DNA of 64,000 nucleotides from assembly GCF_013415115.1 (NCBI RefSeq), contig NZ_JACCDD010000004.1:62001-126000 (forward strand), written 5' to 3'. Below are positions 1 through 9,163 of the stretch, piece after piece; position 1 is the first letter of the stretch, and each line of letters starts with the position of its first letter. This DNA comes from Vreelandella zhaodongensis. Its GTDB lineage: Bacteria; Pseudomonadota; Gammaproteobacteria; Pseudomonadales; Halomonadaceae. The notes beneath the pieces are model-generated. The model was not told the origin of the DNA, made no database searches, and was given only the letters and a program-made list of their open reading frames with translations. A program made the position numbers and the translations under genes.

Positions 1-2
1 CT

Positions 3-494
3 GCGATGATCCCCCTGGTACGCGCTGAAGTCGTTACACGGCACCAATGGTTAACCGATGAGGAGTTTGCTGATGTGTTAGCTATTGGCAATACGCTGCC
101 AGGGCCTATCGCCACTAAAATGCCTGGTTATATCGGCTACCGAGTCGCGGGTGTCAGTGGCTGCGCAGCCGCTGTTATTGCCGTTATTCTGCCGATGATT
201 GTTGCGATGATCGCGATGCTAGGCATTTTTAGTCGCTATCGTGACGTCGCCTGGATACGCGGCATGGGGCAGGCCGTCATTCCTGTCGTGATGGTCATGA
301 TGGGTCAGTTAGCGTGGGATTTCTTTGACAAATCCAACGCTGCTCTCGGCTGGTTAACTAGCACTCTCATGGCGTTAATCTCGGGCGGTTTAATCTACTG
401 GCTAGGTGTGCATCCGGGCTGGGTGATTGGTGTCATCTTGCTAACTGCCTTGCTACGTCCAACGTATAAAAAGCGTGTGGAAGGCTCAGCATGA
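3..494 (+). CDS. chrA: Chromate transporter, short-chain ChrA half (5' partial)
   Basis: Membrane protein of the CHR family, which exports chromate across the inner membrane. The reading frame is open to the window edge and the family's glycine-rich N-terminal segment (as seen in the next gene before IPLVEAEVV) lies upstream, so the ATG at 6 is probably internal and the gene is cut by the window. Visible here are the conserved IPLVRAEVV, an LPGPIATKMPGYIGY signature and several hydrophobic segments. Short-chain CHR proteins work as pairs of homologous halves, and the next gene overlaps this one by 4 nt (ATGA) and encodes the second half. Substrate is assigned by family only. Confidence 0.85.
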   Translation, partial: AMIPLVRAEVVTRHQWLTDEEFADVLAIGNTLPGPIATKMPGYIGYRVAGVSGCAAAVIAVILPMIVAMIAMLGIFSRYRDVAWIRGMGQAVIPVVMVMMGQLAWDFFDKSNAALGWLTSTLMALISGGLIYWLGVHPGWVIGVILLTALLRPTYKKRVEGSA

Positions 495-1021
495 TCTACT
501 GGGAGCTTTTCTTAGCGTTCTTGATTCCTAACATTATTGGTTACGGCGGCGGCCCAGCGATTATTCCTCTCGTTGAAGCCGAAGTGGTTGGCCGTTATGG
601 CTGGATGACCTCTCAAGAATTCGCCGAAACATTGGCTTTGGGTAACGCCCTCCCCAGCCCCATTGCTACTAAAATGGCGGGCTATGTGGGCTATGATGTC
701 GCCGGCATTGGTGGAGCATTTGTCGCTGTTTCTGCCACAGTGGTTCCCTCTTTACTACTGATGATTGGGGCACTGGGGCTGCTTTATCGCCACCGCAACT
801 CTCCCCGTGTCAAACGTATGAGCCAGTGGGTTCGTCCGGTAATCGCCATGATGATGGCTTGGCTAACCCTTGGTTTTTTCATAGAAAGCATCAACACCAG
901 TGGCATGCTACATACCTTTTTACTTGGGGTTGTTGCGGCCCTTGCCCTAGTGCGCTTTAACATACACCCCGCGTTTGTTGTTATCGGCGCATTAATTTAC
1001 GGCGCTCTTTTCATTAGCTAA
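491..1021 (+). CDS. chrA: Chromate transporter, second short-chain ChrA half
   Basis: A 176-aa CHR-family membrane protein, homologous to the preceding one: it shares GGGPAIIPLVEAEVV near residue 20 and LPSPIATKMAGYVGY near residue 55, followed by four or five hydrophobic segments. Length fits the short-chain CHR class (about 180-200 aa), whose two halves form an antiparallel heterodimer. The ATG overlaps the stop of the first half (ATGA), indicating translational coupling. The role in chromate efflux is known for the family; some family members may carry other oxyanions. Confidence 0.87.
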   Translation: MIYWELFLAFLIPNIIGYGGGPAIIPLVEAEVVGRYGWMTSQEFAETLALGNALPSPIATKMAGYVGYDVAGIGGAFVAVSATVVPSLLLMIGALGLLYRHRNSPRVKRMSQWVRPVIAMMMAWLTLGFFIESINTSGMLHTFLLGVVAALALVRFNIHPAFVVIGALIYGALFIS

Positions 1022-1041
1022 CAAACAATGCGAGGACTGGC

Positions 1042-2649
1042 ATGCAATACGACCCTCTTTACTACCCTAGCGCCTCTCGCCGGATGGCGACGTTCGGTAA
1101 ACGCGGGATGGTTGCGACATCGCAACCGTTGGCTGCCCAGGTAGGTATTAGCATTTTACAGCAGGGTGGTAACGCGATTGACGCAGCCATCGCCACGGCA
1201 GCGGCGCTCACCGTGGTGGAGCCGACCTCCAATGGCATTGGCAGCGATGCCTTCGCCATTGTATGGGTTGATGGCAAACTACACGGACTCAACGCCAGTG
1301 GCCCAGCCCCTCAAGCAGCGACCATTGAGGCAATTAAAGCACTGGGTCATGACACGATACCCAACCACGGCATGCTGCCAGTAACGGTACCTGGAGCGCC
1401 CGCCGCCTGGTCAGCGCTCTCTGAGCGCTTTGGCAAACTGTCGTTTGCAGAGTTATTAGCCCCCGCTATCGCCTTGGCGGAAGAAGGCTTTGCGGTAACA
1501 CCCGTCATCCACCAAATGTGGCAAGAAGCTTACACGACCTACTCAGCTTATAGTGAAGCTGCTTTCAAGCCCTGGTTCGATACGTTCGCGCCAAAAGGTC
1601 GCGCTCCACGCCCGGGTGAGATGTGGTCATCGCCTGATCACGCTAACAGCTTAAACGCTATCGCCAACACCAAGGCCGAAGCCTTTTATAAAGGCGAACT
1701 GGCAGACGCTATTGATGCGTTTTCCCAGAAAAACGGCGGCTTATTGCGCAAAGAGGACCTGGCCGTCTATCAACCAGAATGGGTAGATCCCATTAGTGTT
1801 CGCTATAAAGGACACGATATTTGGGAAATACCCCCCAACGGCAGCGGTATGATCGTACTTCAAGCGCTCGGCATACTGGAGCGTTTAGAAGAGTGCCCAG
1901 GTAACACGTTAGAAACCCTTCACCGTCGGATTGAAGCCACGAAGTTAGCCTATATGGATGGTTTCAAACATATTACTGAGCGTGCTGATATGGTCCCTAG
2001 CACCGAGCAGATGCTAGATGATGGCTACTTAAAAGCGCGCGCCGAGATGATTGGCGAGCAAGCCGTTGACCCTGTTCATGGCAACCCACTACAAGGTGGT
2101 ACCGTGTATCTTGCTACCGCCGACAACGACGGCAATATGGTGTCGTTTATTCAGAGTAATTTTAAAGGGTTTGGTTCTGGAATGGTGGTACCAGGCACAG
2201 GCATTAGCCTACAAAACCGAGGCTGGTCGTTCTCCCTAGACCCAGAACATGCCAATGCATTAGCCCCCGGCAAACGCACCTATCACACTATTATTCCTGG
2301 ATTTATCACCAAGGATAACCAAGCTGTTGGCCCCTTCGGCGTGATGGGCGGTTATATGCAGCCCCAGGGCCAGTTACAGGTAGTGACGGCCATACTGGCA
2401 GACCACTTGAACCCGCAAGCAGCACTGGATATGCCCCGCTGGAAGTGGACAAAAGGCACAACGGTTGAGGTCGAAGCTGATTTCCCCAACCACCTTGCCC
2501 TAGCGTTGGCAGGTCGCGGTCATCACATTGTGAAAGTAGCCGATTCAATCAGCTTTGGCCGCGGTCAGATTATTCTGCGTGACCCTGACAGCGGTGTTCT
2601 GCACGGCGGTACTGAACCACGCACCGATGGCGCGGTATTGCCGCTTTAA
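1042..2649 (+). CDS. Gamma-glutamyltranspeptidase family hydrolase
   Basis: A 535-aa Ntn-hydrolase of the GGT family, which self-cleaves into two subunits and hydrolyses or transfers gamma-glutamyl or related acyl groups. The N-terminal part shows the family's GGNAIDAAIATAAALTVVEP block (residues about 39-58). The presumed catalytic Thr354 starts the small subunit in GGTVYLATAD, and an oxyanion-region FGVMGGYMQPQGQ follows near residue 433. There is no evident signal peptide, unlike classical periplasmic Ggt, so it resembles the cytoplasmic YwrD-like branch and may not act on glutathione. A GAGGA ribosome site precedes the ATG. It follows the chromate genes by 20 nt and may be co-transcribed. 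Confidence 0.85.
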   Translation: MQYDPLYYPSASRRMATFGKRGMVATSQPLAAQVGISILQQGGNAIDAAIATAAALTVVEPTSNGIGSDAFAIVWVDGKLHGLNASGPAPQAATIEAIKALGHDTIPNHGMLPVTVPGAPAAWSALSERFGKLSFAELLAPAIALAEEGFAVTPVIHQMWQEAYTTYSAYSEAAFKPWFDTFAPKGRAPRPGEMWSSPDHANSLNAIANTKAEAFYKGELADAIDAFSQKNGGLLRKEDLAVYQPEWVDPISVRYKGHDIWEIPPNGSGMIVLQALGILERLEECPGNTLETLHRRIEATKLAYMDGFKHITERADMVPSTEQMLDDGYLKARAEMIGEQAVDPVHGNPLQGGTVYLATADNDGNMVSFIQSNFKGFGSGMVVPGTGISLQNRGWSFSLDPEHANALAPGKRTYHTIIPGFITKDNQAVGPFGVMGGYMQPQGQLQVVTAILADHLNPQAALDMPRWKWTKGTTVEVEADFPNHLALALAGRGHHIVKVADSISFGRGQIILRDPDSGVLHGGTEPRTDGAVLPL

Positions 2650-2805
2650 ACCTTCTCTCACCAAGGTCCTTTCCACACCCGTCTTGCAAGGCAACCTTAC
2701 CTCTCTTACTGCTGGGCAATTTACGCACTGCACAGCAGTAAGCTGGCTATCAACGCCAAAGCATCGCATCATGGCAGTCTTCTTTAAAAGCTATGTTGCT
2801 AACTA

Positions 2806-4653
2806 ATGACACCACCCCCTTCTGTACCCGCTCACTCTCCTTTCAGCGGTTTCTTTAGCGTGTTCCGTTATAGCCGACGTGCGCTTGCGCTGGTGTGGGA
2901 AACCTCGCGCTGGATGATGCTTGGCTTAGCGTTGTGCACCTTAGTCGCCGGTGTTCTACCAGCTGTGGCCGCCTGGGTCGGCCAACTGATTGTCGATGGC
3001 GTAGTGGCGGCGATGGAAAGCTATCAGGCAGCGAGCTCACCTAACCTCTGGGAAACACTAACGCCCGTATTAGGCTTAGTGGCCTTAGAAGGGTTGATTA
3101 TTGCATTTATCGCCCTGGCTCAGCGCGGGCTATCGGCTCAGCAATCGCTATTGCGTGCGCTGCTGGGCCAGAAAGTCAACGTGATGATTTTAGAGAAAGC
3201 GGGCACCTTATCACTCAGCCAATTTGAAGATTCCGAACTGTATGACAAGCTCACTCGCGCACGCCGCGAAGCATCCACCCGCCCGCTCGCGCTGGTAAAT
3301 AAAACCTTTGGGCTGCTACAGAACGCTATTTCGCTAGTCAGTTTCGGATTTCTACTGGTGCAGTTTTCGCCGTGGGCGCTGCTGATTTTGGTAGTTGGAG
3401 CATTACCGGTATTTCTCTCAGAAGCAAAGTTTTCCGGCGATGCCTTCAAACTGTTTCGCTGGCGTTCCCCGCAAACCCGCATGCAGATCTATCTAGAAAC
3501 GGTGCTAGCGCGTGAAGACAGCATTAAAGAGGTAAAGCTCTTCGGCTTAGAAGGTCTTTTTCTCCAGCGCTATCGGGATATCTTTACCAAGCTATTTACG
3601 GAAGACCGCCGCCTAACGTTACGCAGGGAAAGCTGGGGATTTATCCTCGGCTTGCTGGGTACGATGACATTTTACGCCGCTTACGGCTGGGTGGTGATTG
3701 AAACAGTTGCGGGTGCGCTTACCCTGGGCCAAATGACCATGTATTTGATGGTGTTCAAACAAGGCCAGGGAGCGTTATCAGCAAGCCTCACGGCCATCAG
3801 CGGTATGTACGAAGATAACCTCTACTTATCTAACCTTTACGAATACCTTGAGCAGCCAACAGAGGCGGAAGAAGGTCACCTCACCCAGGGCATAACGCCG
3901 GGTGACGGGCTTCGCTTTGAACACGTCAGTTTTTCCTACCCGGGTGGCAGCGAGGTATTGCACGATATTTCTTTGCATTTAGCCCCAAGTAAAAGTATCG
4001 CGCTCGTTGGAGAAAACGGTTCTGGGAAAACCACACTGATTAAGCTATTAACGCGACTTTACCGCCCCACCAACGGGCGAATTCTGTTAGATGGCAGCGA
4101 CCTCAATCACTGGAATACCCAGGCATTACGTGAGCGAGTTGGCGTCATTTTCCAGGACTTTGTGCGTTATCAGCTTTCAGTAGGTGAAAACTTAGGTGTG
4201 GGTGATACGCATGCCTTTGGCGATGAGAAACGCTGGCAGCAAGCCGCTCACGATGGCATGGCGGATAGCTTTATCGACCGCATGCCACATGGCTACCAAA
4301 CACAGCTAGGACGCTGGTTTAAAAATGGCCAGGAGCTTTCAGGCGGCCAGTGGCAGAAAGTAGCGCTTTCACGGGCTTATATGCGACACAATGCCGATAT
4401 TTTGGTGCTCGATGAACCTACTGCAGCCATGGATGCCGCAGCAGAAGCAGAAGTATTCGCGCGTTTCCGCGAGCACAGCCGCGATAAAATGACGATTTTG
4501 ATCTCTCACCGCTTTTCGACGGTGCGCAGCGCCGACCAGATCATTGTGATTGACCAAGGGAGTATTATTGAGCGCGGTACCCATGAAGAACTGCTAACAG
4601 TCAACGGAAGGTATGCTTCGTTATTTCATTTGCAGGCAGAAGGCTATCAATAA
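2806..4653 (+). CDS. ABC transporter, fused permease/ATPase (exporter type)
   Basis: A 615-aa half-transporter, acting as a homodimer in the inner membrane. The N-terminal part (about residues 25-330) has five or six hydrophobic segments. The C-terminal nucleotide-binding domain has Walker A GENGSGKTT near 402, signature ELSGGQ near 510 and Walker B ILVLDEP near 531, then an H-loop in ISHRFS. The substrate cannot be told; the organisation resembles multidrug/peptide exporters, and no peptidase domain is present. No clear ribosome site precedes the ATG, so the exact start is uncertain. Its stop codon lies inside the terminator hairpin that serves arfA on the other strand. Confidence 0.83.
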   Translation: MTPPPSVPAHSPFSGFFSVFRYSRRALALVWETSRWMMLGLALCTLVAGVLPAVAAWVGQLIVDGVVAAMESYQAASSPNLWETLTPVLGLVALEGLIIAFIALAQRGLSAQQSLLRALLGQKVNVMILEKAGTLSLSQFEDSELYDKLTRARREASTRPLALVNKTFGLLQNAISLVSFGFLLVQFSPWALLILVVGALPVFLSEAKFSGDAFKLFRWRSPQTRMQIYLETVLAREDSIKEVKLFGLEGLFLQRYRDIFTKLFTEDRRLTLRRESWGFILGLLGTMTFYAAYGWVVIETVAGALTLGQMTMYLMVFKQGQGALSASLTAISGMYEDNLYLSNLYEYLEQPTEAEEGHLTQGITPGDGLRFEHVSFSYPGGSEVLHDISLHLAPSKSIALVGENGSGKTTLIKLLTRLYRPTNGRILLDGSDLNHWNTQALRERVGVIFQDFVRYQLSVGENLGVGDTHAFGDEKRWQQAAHDGMADSFIDRMPHGYQTQLGRWFKNGQELSGGQWQKVALSRAYMRHNADILVLDEPTAAMDAAAEAEVFARFREHSRDKMTILISHRFSTVRSADQIIVIDQGSIIERGTHEELLTVNGRYASLFHLQAEGYQ

Positions 4654-4677
4654 AAAAGCCGACCTTAATAGGTCGGC
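4652..4677 (-). terminator. Rho-independent terminator of arfA
   Basis: On the minus strand a 7-bp stem (GCCGACC / GGTCGGC, loop TATTAA) is followed by six Ts. It faces the arfA transcript; read rightward there is no T-run, so for the ABC gene it is only a 3' hairpin. Confidence 0.75.
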
Positions 4678-4691
4678 CAAGCTGATGAGAG

Positions 4692-4771
4692 CTGCTCGGT
4701 AAAAAAGCCGAGCAGTAAGATGCCTGGGGAAGGCATCGCAAAAGCGCCTATTCAAGCGGCTTGGCGATGCC
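4692..4771 (-). promoter_or_regulatory. Stacked hairpins over the arfA 3' end
   Basis: Three inverted repeats lie between the end of arfA and its terminator. The outermost pairs GGCATCGC (minus strand, 4771-4764 with 4739-4732) and encloses the arfA stop codon at 4754-4752. A second, alternative stem is GATGCC/GGCATC (4719-4737); a third is CTGCTCGG/CCGAGCAG (4692-4715). In E. coli arfA a stem-loop inside the gene is cut by RNase III or ends transcription, giving a stop-less mRNA that is controlled by tmRNA. The enclosing stem here would allow the same control; that it does so is inference. Confidence 0.5.
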
Positions 4772-4901
4772 CTCGCTCTGAGGCTTTACCTTTGCGGGAG
4801 TAGCTACCTTTGCCTTTTTTCGGTGTTTGCTGCTGCATTTTGAACATGGGCGTTCGCAGCTGCGCTTTCAGTGCGTTATCGCGTATCTTGCCTTTTTTCA
4901 C
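4752..4901 (-). CDS. arfA: Alternative ribosome-rescue factor ArfA
   Basis: A 49-aa gene starting at GTG 4901, 6-8 nt after a GAGGAG ribosome site. The product carries the ArfA core: KGKIRDNALKAQLRTPMF near the N-terminus, then KKGKGSYSRKGK at about residues 28-39. ArfA recruits release factor RF2 to ribosomes stalled at the end of a stop-less mRNA and is the backup to tmRNA. E. coli encodes 72 residues, but the active form is shortened to about 55; here the frame stops at 49, close to that active length. A strong hairpin encloses the stop codon. The gene is too short for usual ORF cut-offs and is easily missed. Confidence 0.88.
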   Translation of the reverse strand: MKKGKIRDNALKAQLRTPMFKMQQQTPKKGKGSYSRKGKASERGHRQAA

Positions 4902-5061
4902 GGTGTACTCCTCAGTCTTTGAAAAAACAGCCTTTAAAAAACAGACATTAACAAACGCTTATCTGGCAGCGCAGTAGTTTGTCTTGCCCCTACTGTTGCT
5001 GCCATTCCTATTTGTTTAGCCGCTTCTATGACCAAATGAGATTGATCAAGTTCCCGTCACC

Positions 5062-5961
5062 TTACGATGACGTTTGATCACCATTGGTGGCCAACGTGCT
5101 CCCAGCGGGACTGTCTGCCACCATGCTCACCACGCTGCCCACCATAATCAGGCATGGCGAGGGTAACGGTTGAGCAGCGAGTCGCACGGGCATATCCGCC
5201 AACGTGCCCACCAACGATTGCTGTTCGGGCTGGCTAGCATTGGCCACCAACATAATGGGCCACGTATCCGGCAGACCCGCTTGGCGTAGGCCATGGCAGA
5301 TAGCGTCTACTTTGGAAAGCCCCATATAGAACACCAGGGTTTCATCCTGACGGGCAAGGTTGGTCCAGTCCGGCGTGCCGCCCTCTCGACACAGTTGCGC
5401 CGTAATAAAGCGCAGCTGCTGGGCGTGGCCACGATCTGTTAGCGGAATACCCATCCCCGCAGCGGCTGCCGAGGCAGCGGTAATGCCCGGTACTATTTCG
5501 GCGGATATTGAGGCATTTGCTAACGCACCCAATTCTTCACCCATGCGCCCAAACACGCCTGGGTCGCCACCTTTCAAACGCACAACCGACTTACCCGCCT
5601 GGGCAAGCGAGACGATCAGCGCGCCTATCTCATCTTGAGGCACGCTATGATGCCCGCTTGCTTTTCCCACGTAATAGCGTTCAGTGCCTGACGGTATCAG
5701 CCCCAGCACATCGTCACCCACTAAGCGGTCATACACTACCGCATCGGCCTGCATTAACAGACGTGCTGCTTTCAAGGTGAGCAGTTCCATATCCCCACTA
5801 CCTGCACCGACTAAATACACTGTCCCAGAACGGCATTCGCCGCTAAGCGGAAGGCTTAAGCGCGTGGCTGATTCGCGGCCAAAGGGCGCTAACACCCGCT
5901 GGCTGAGGCGCATAAAGGCCTCAAGCCATTTCTGGGTGAGTTGTTTGCTTAGCGCACGCAT
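5062..5961 (-). CDS. cobA: Uroporphyrinogen-III C-methyltransferase (SUMT)
   Basis: Methylates uroporphyrinogen III twice with SAM to precorrin-2, the first step to siroheme, the cofactor of nitrite reductase. The SUMT domain starts near residue 45 with YLVGAGSGDMELLTLKA and continues with VRLKGGDPGVFGR, GIPLTDRGHA and FYMGLSK, all typical of the family. I chose the ATG at 5961 because GAGGAG lies about 8 nt upstream; this makes the gene overlap the end of nasA by 41 nt. An upstream ATG at 5979 has no such site. It stands alone without the CysG dehydrogenase/ferrochelatase half, which must be elsewhere. Co-transcription with nasA fits siroheme demand. Confidence 0.93.
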   Translation of the reverse strand: MRALSKQLTQKWLEAFMRLSQRVLAPFGRESATRLSLPLSGECRSGTVYLVGAGSGDMELLTLKAARLLMQADAVVYDRLVGDDVLGLIPSGTERYYVGKASGHHSVPQDEIGALIVSLAQAGKSVVRLKGGDPGVFGRMGEELGALANASISAEIVPGITAASAAAAGMGIPLTDRGHAQQLRFITAQLCREGGTPDWTNLARQDETLVFYMGLSKVDAICHGLRQAGLPDTWPIMLVANASQPEQQSLVGTLADMPVRLAAQPLPSPCLIMVGSVVSMVADSPAGSTLATNGDQTSS

Positions 5962-8659
5962 TTGGACGCTCCTCTTCAAGTAATGATTTTAATTCTGGAA
6001 TACAACTGCCGCACTGAGTACCACAAGCCAGACGGGCACCAAGGGCTTCCACACTGATATCGCCCCCACGAATTGCCTTAATGATAGAGGTTTGTCCTAC
6101 TTGATGACAGCTACACACCACGGGTCCCGCATCTACCGCACCATCATCGCAACCTGCCAGTAGCCGTTGGCGATGGTGAAGGTCTAGCGCCACGTCGTTA
6201 AAGCGCGCCTCAAGCCAAGCAAACCCCGGTAATTCTTGCGGTGGCCCTACCATTAGCCACCAGCGTAACTGGCCATTCACTATTCCTGCTGCGCGCAGTC
6301 TGCCGCTACCACTATCGTCGCACCACAGCGACGCAGGAACATCGAGCCACGACTCCACCGTTGCTAGCCAATCGCTGACCGGTGCCGTATCAGCGAGCTG
6401 CCAACGCTCGCAGTTACCCATAGGAATACGCGACCAATAAGCATTTTTACACCAACTGGGGGTATCCGTACGGGTTTGGTCGTTGGCCACCAGCAACGTT
6501 GCTTGCCAATCAATGGGCAGATTCGTTAATGCCACTGCGCCCTGCTTGGTTTCTGGCTGGCCAGACACAGGGTCGGTATAGCCAGTGATCAGTGCGCCGC
6601 TTCGGCCCTGCTTGGTGAAGCAGTCGGTCCAGTGCATGGGCACAAACACTTCCCCTTGCCGCTGGGCGTTTGAAATACGTACTCGCCCACGGTACTCACC
6701 TTCAGCTGCCGTCAGCATCGCAAGCCCTTGGTCAGCTACGCCCGCGTTGGCCGCATCCACAGGGTGCAGTTCAATAAACGGCTCTGCCCGATGATTCATC
6801 AGCCGCGGCGCTCTGGCGGTGCGGGTCATGGTGTGCCATTGATCGCGCACACGCCCAGTATTCAGTCGCAGCGGATAGGTCGAACTGAGCGCCTGTTCTG
6901 GCAACCGTGGCGTAATCGGCAATAGCTTAGCTCGGCCATTGGCCGTGGCAAACACACCCTCTTCAAACAGCCTTGGCGTGCCCCGAGGCGCAGATTGATT
7001 AACCGGCCACTGAATCGGCGAGAGCGCATCATAAGCGTCCCGCCCTTTGCCTGCCAGTGCTGAGATATCAAACAATCGCTTGCTCGTGCCACTGTTTTCA
7101 AAACCGGAGAGCCGTGCGTGCTCGTCGAAAATTTCCCATGGATGGGAGTAGCTAAACGCTTCAGCAAACCCCAAGCGTTTAGCAACTTCGCAGATAATCC
7201 ACCAGTCGTGTTGAGCTTCACCAGGCGGTGTCAGCATGCCGCGCTGGCGGGAAATTCGCCGTTCAGAATTGGTGACCGTCCCATCCTTTTCCGACCAACC
7301 TGACGCGGGTAGCACAATATCGGCATAGGGCAGCAGATCAGTGTTAGCAACGCATTCCGATACAATTACCAGCGGACACGCTGCCAACGCGCGGCGTATC
7401 TTTGCGCCATCCGGCAAGCTAACGGCCGGGTTGGTAGCCATTACCCACAGCGCCGTAATCTCACCACGGTCAATGGCATCAAACAGCTCAACCGCTTTAT
7501 GGCCGGGGGCATCCGGCAGCGTAGGCGCTAAGTGTTCAGTGGCCCAAAAGCGACTGACCAGATCAAGCGCACCGGGGGTGTGGTAGTCCATATGCGCAGC
7601 CAGCTGATTGGCAAGCCCACCCACTTCTCGCCCGCCCATCGCATTAGGCTGGCCAGTGATTGAAAACGGTCCAGCCCCCGGCAGGCCAAGTTTACCGCCC
7701 GCCAAGTGACAATTAATGATGGCATTACACTTATCGGTGCCACTGGTGGATTGATTAACCCCTTGAGAATAGAGCGTGACAACATGCAGCTGGCTGGCAA
7801 ACCAGTAGTAAAAGGTTTCTAAGCGCTCGGGGTCGACGTCACAGGCTATTGCGACATCATTCACGCTGCTGGCACTCTGCTGAGCAGCGCTTAATGCCTC
7901 GTTAAACCCTTCGGTATGACGCTCAAGGTAGAGGCTGTCCAACCGGTGATGTGCTGACATCCACGCCAGCAGCCCGTTGAACAGATAAGCATCACTGCCC
8001 GGCCGAATACCAAGATAAAGATCGGCAATTTCACAGCTATCGGTCACCCTTGGGTCGATGACCACCACACGCATCAATGGGTTGCGCTCTTTGGCAACTT
8101 TCAGGCGCTGATAAAGCACCGGATGATTCCAGGCCAGATTCGAGCCAACCAGCACTACCAATTCCGCTTCTTCTAAATCTTCATAGTTACAGGGCACCGC
8201 GTCGGCGCCAAAAGCGCGCTTGTAGCCCGCCACCGCTGACGCCATACACAGCCGCGAATTGGTATCCAGATGCGGCGTGCCTAAAAAGCCTTTAAATAAC
8301 TTATTAGCCACATAGTAATCTTCCGTTAACAGCTGTCCCGAAAGATACGCGGCAACCGTATGATTGCCATGCGCATTACGCTGCGCCTGTAAACGCCGTG
8401 CCGTTTCGGCTAACGCCTGCTCCCAGGAAACGTCTTGTCCATCCACCCGAGGGTGTTGCAAGCGGCCGTGCACACCCAGCGTTTCATGCAGGGCCGTGCC
8501 TTTGACACACAGGCGCCCGTAGTTAGCAGGATGTTCACGATCCCCTTCCACAGCGATGACGTTGCCACTGTCTATCGTCGCTTTCACTCCGCAGCCAACA
8601 CCGCAATAGGGGCATGTGGTGCGGACGTCACCTTCAGCGAGCCGATTAGCCTTTGGCAT
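5921..8659 (-). CDS. nasA: Assimilatory nitrate reductase, catalytic subunit
   Basis: Molybdopterin oxidoreductase that reduces nitrate to nitrite in the cytoplasm for nitrogen assimilation. The 912-aa product begins with a [4Fe-4S] motif CPYCGVGCG (Cys16, 19, 23) and continues with the bis-MGD domains and a C-terminal molydopterin-dinucleotide-binding region. It ends with an extra BFD-like [2Fe-2S] domain (CSCH ... CGTQCGSC, last 70 residues), as in NasA proteins that take electrons from a separate FAD subunit. The ATG at 8659 has GGAGG upstream; an earlier in-frame ATG at 8698 lies inside the leader terminator and is rejected. It is followed by cobA, and the divergent FAD oxidoreductase-nirBD operon supplies the next steps. 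Confidence 0.95.
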   Translation of the reverse strand: MPKANRLAEGDVRTTCPYCGVGCGVKATIDSGNVIAVEGDREHPANYGRLCVKGTALHETLGVHGRLQHPRVDGQDVSWEQALAETARRLQAQRNAHGNHTVAAYLSGQLLTEDYYVANKLFKGFLGTPHLDTNSRLCMASAVAGYKRAFGADAVPCNYEDLEEAELVVLVGSNLAWNHPVLYQRLKVAKERNPLMRVVVIDPRVTDSCEIADLYLGIRPGSDAYLFNGLLAWMSAHHRLDSLYLERHTEGFNEALSAAQQSASSVNDVAIACDVDPERLETFYYWFASQLHVVTLYSQGVNQSTSGTDKCNAIINCHLAGGKLGLPGAGPFSITGQPNAMGGREVGGLANQLAAHMDYHTPGALDLVSRFWATEHLAPTLPDAPGHKAVELFDAIDRGEITALWVMATNPAVSLPDGAKIRRALAACPLVIVSECVANTDLLPYADIVLPASGWSEKDGTVTNSERRISRQRGMLTPPGEAQHDWWIICEVAKRLGFAEAFSYSHPWEIFDEHARLSGFENSGTSKRLFDISALAGKGRDAYDALSPIQWPVNQSAPRGTPRLFEEGVFATANGRAKLLPITPRLPEQALSSTYPLRLNTGRVRDQWHTMTRTARAPRLMNHRAEPFIELHPVDAANAGVADQGLAMLTAAEGEYRGRVRISNAQRQGEVFVPMHWTDCFTKQGRSGALITGYTDPVSGQPETKQGAVALTNLPIDWQATLLVANDQTRTDTPSWCKNAYWSRIPMGNCERWQLADTAPVSDWLATVESWLDVPASLWCDDSGSGRLRAAGIVNGQLRWWLMVGPPQELPGFAWLEARFNDVALDLHHRQRLLAGCDDGAVDAGPVVCSCHQVGQTSIIKAIRGGDISVEALGARLACGTQCGSCIPELKSLLEEERPNACAKQTTHPEMA

Positions 8660-8678
8660 TGCGTTTTCCTCCGGCGTT

Positions 8679-8760
8679 AAAAAGCAAAAAGCGTCCAAGC
8701 GAGCTCCTCAAAAGAAGCCTGCCTGGACGCCGTTGTCTCAGGGGCACCACCCTTGGTGCC
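8679..8760 (-). promoter_or_regulatory. ANTAR-type antitermination leader of nasA
   Basis: Reading leftward, a 6-bp hairpin GGCACC-AAGGGT-GGTGCC (8760-8743) has a six-base loop with A at position 1 and G at position 4, the signature bound by ANTAR antiterminators such as NasR and NasT. It is followed by a terminator: GCGTCCA/TGGACGC (8730-8691) then a T-rich run (to 8679), 20 nt before the nasA start. In the known systems, nitrate/nitrite sensing lets the ANTAR protein hold the first hairpin and suppress termination. I could not define a convincing second (P1) hexaloop. The cognate regulator gene is not in this window. Confidence 0.65.
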
Positions 8761-8869
8761 ATACTCATCAGTGGTTTGCTGCAGTTAGTGTTGTTCGTTG
8801 CGATTAGTCGTTGTGTTTTATTTGGCTAATACACTGCAATGAGCCGTTATTACTTGTTATCAACATTAC

Positions 8870-8886
8870 TGCAAGCAATAAGCCCA
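8870..8886 (-). promoter_or_regulatory. Possible sigma-54 promoter for nasA
   Basis: On the minus strand TGGGCTTATTGCTTGCA has GG and GC ten bases apart with TTGCA at the -12 side, as in sigma-54 promoters. The -24 element is imperfect (TGGGCT rather than TGGCAC). NtrC-dependent nitrogen control of nitrate assimilation would fit. An AT-rich tract (8900-8940) lies further upstream. Confidence 0.3.
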
Positions 8887-9163
8887 AACCACCATATAAA
8901 ACAAAATAATAAATAAAAACAAAATTTTATAATAAAAAGCCAACCTATTTGATAGCACGTTCAATACCCGCGGTTTCACCACGGGCGTTCTATTACCGTG
9001 CGCAGTACTCGCCAAACGCACCAATCGTGTGCGCTTACTTATTTACTCAAGCGTGGGCTTGTTGGCACGACAAAATATAAGCAACTGATTAGAAAGAATT
9101 AACTCATATCAAGGGAGTGGCTGGCTAATTTTTTGCTGCGTACTGAGCATATGAGACAACTTG

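Noticed and set aside
2545..2806. Open frames on both strands around the end of the GGT gene
   Set aside because: They overlap the real gene end or lie in the gap without ribosome sites.
9050..9090. Sigma-54 promoter before the nirB operon
   Set aside because: A good TTGGCACG -24 box is present at about 9061, but the matching TTGC at -12 is missing at the right distance.
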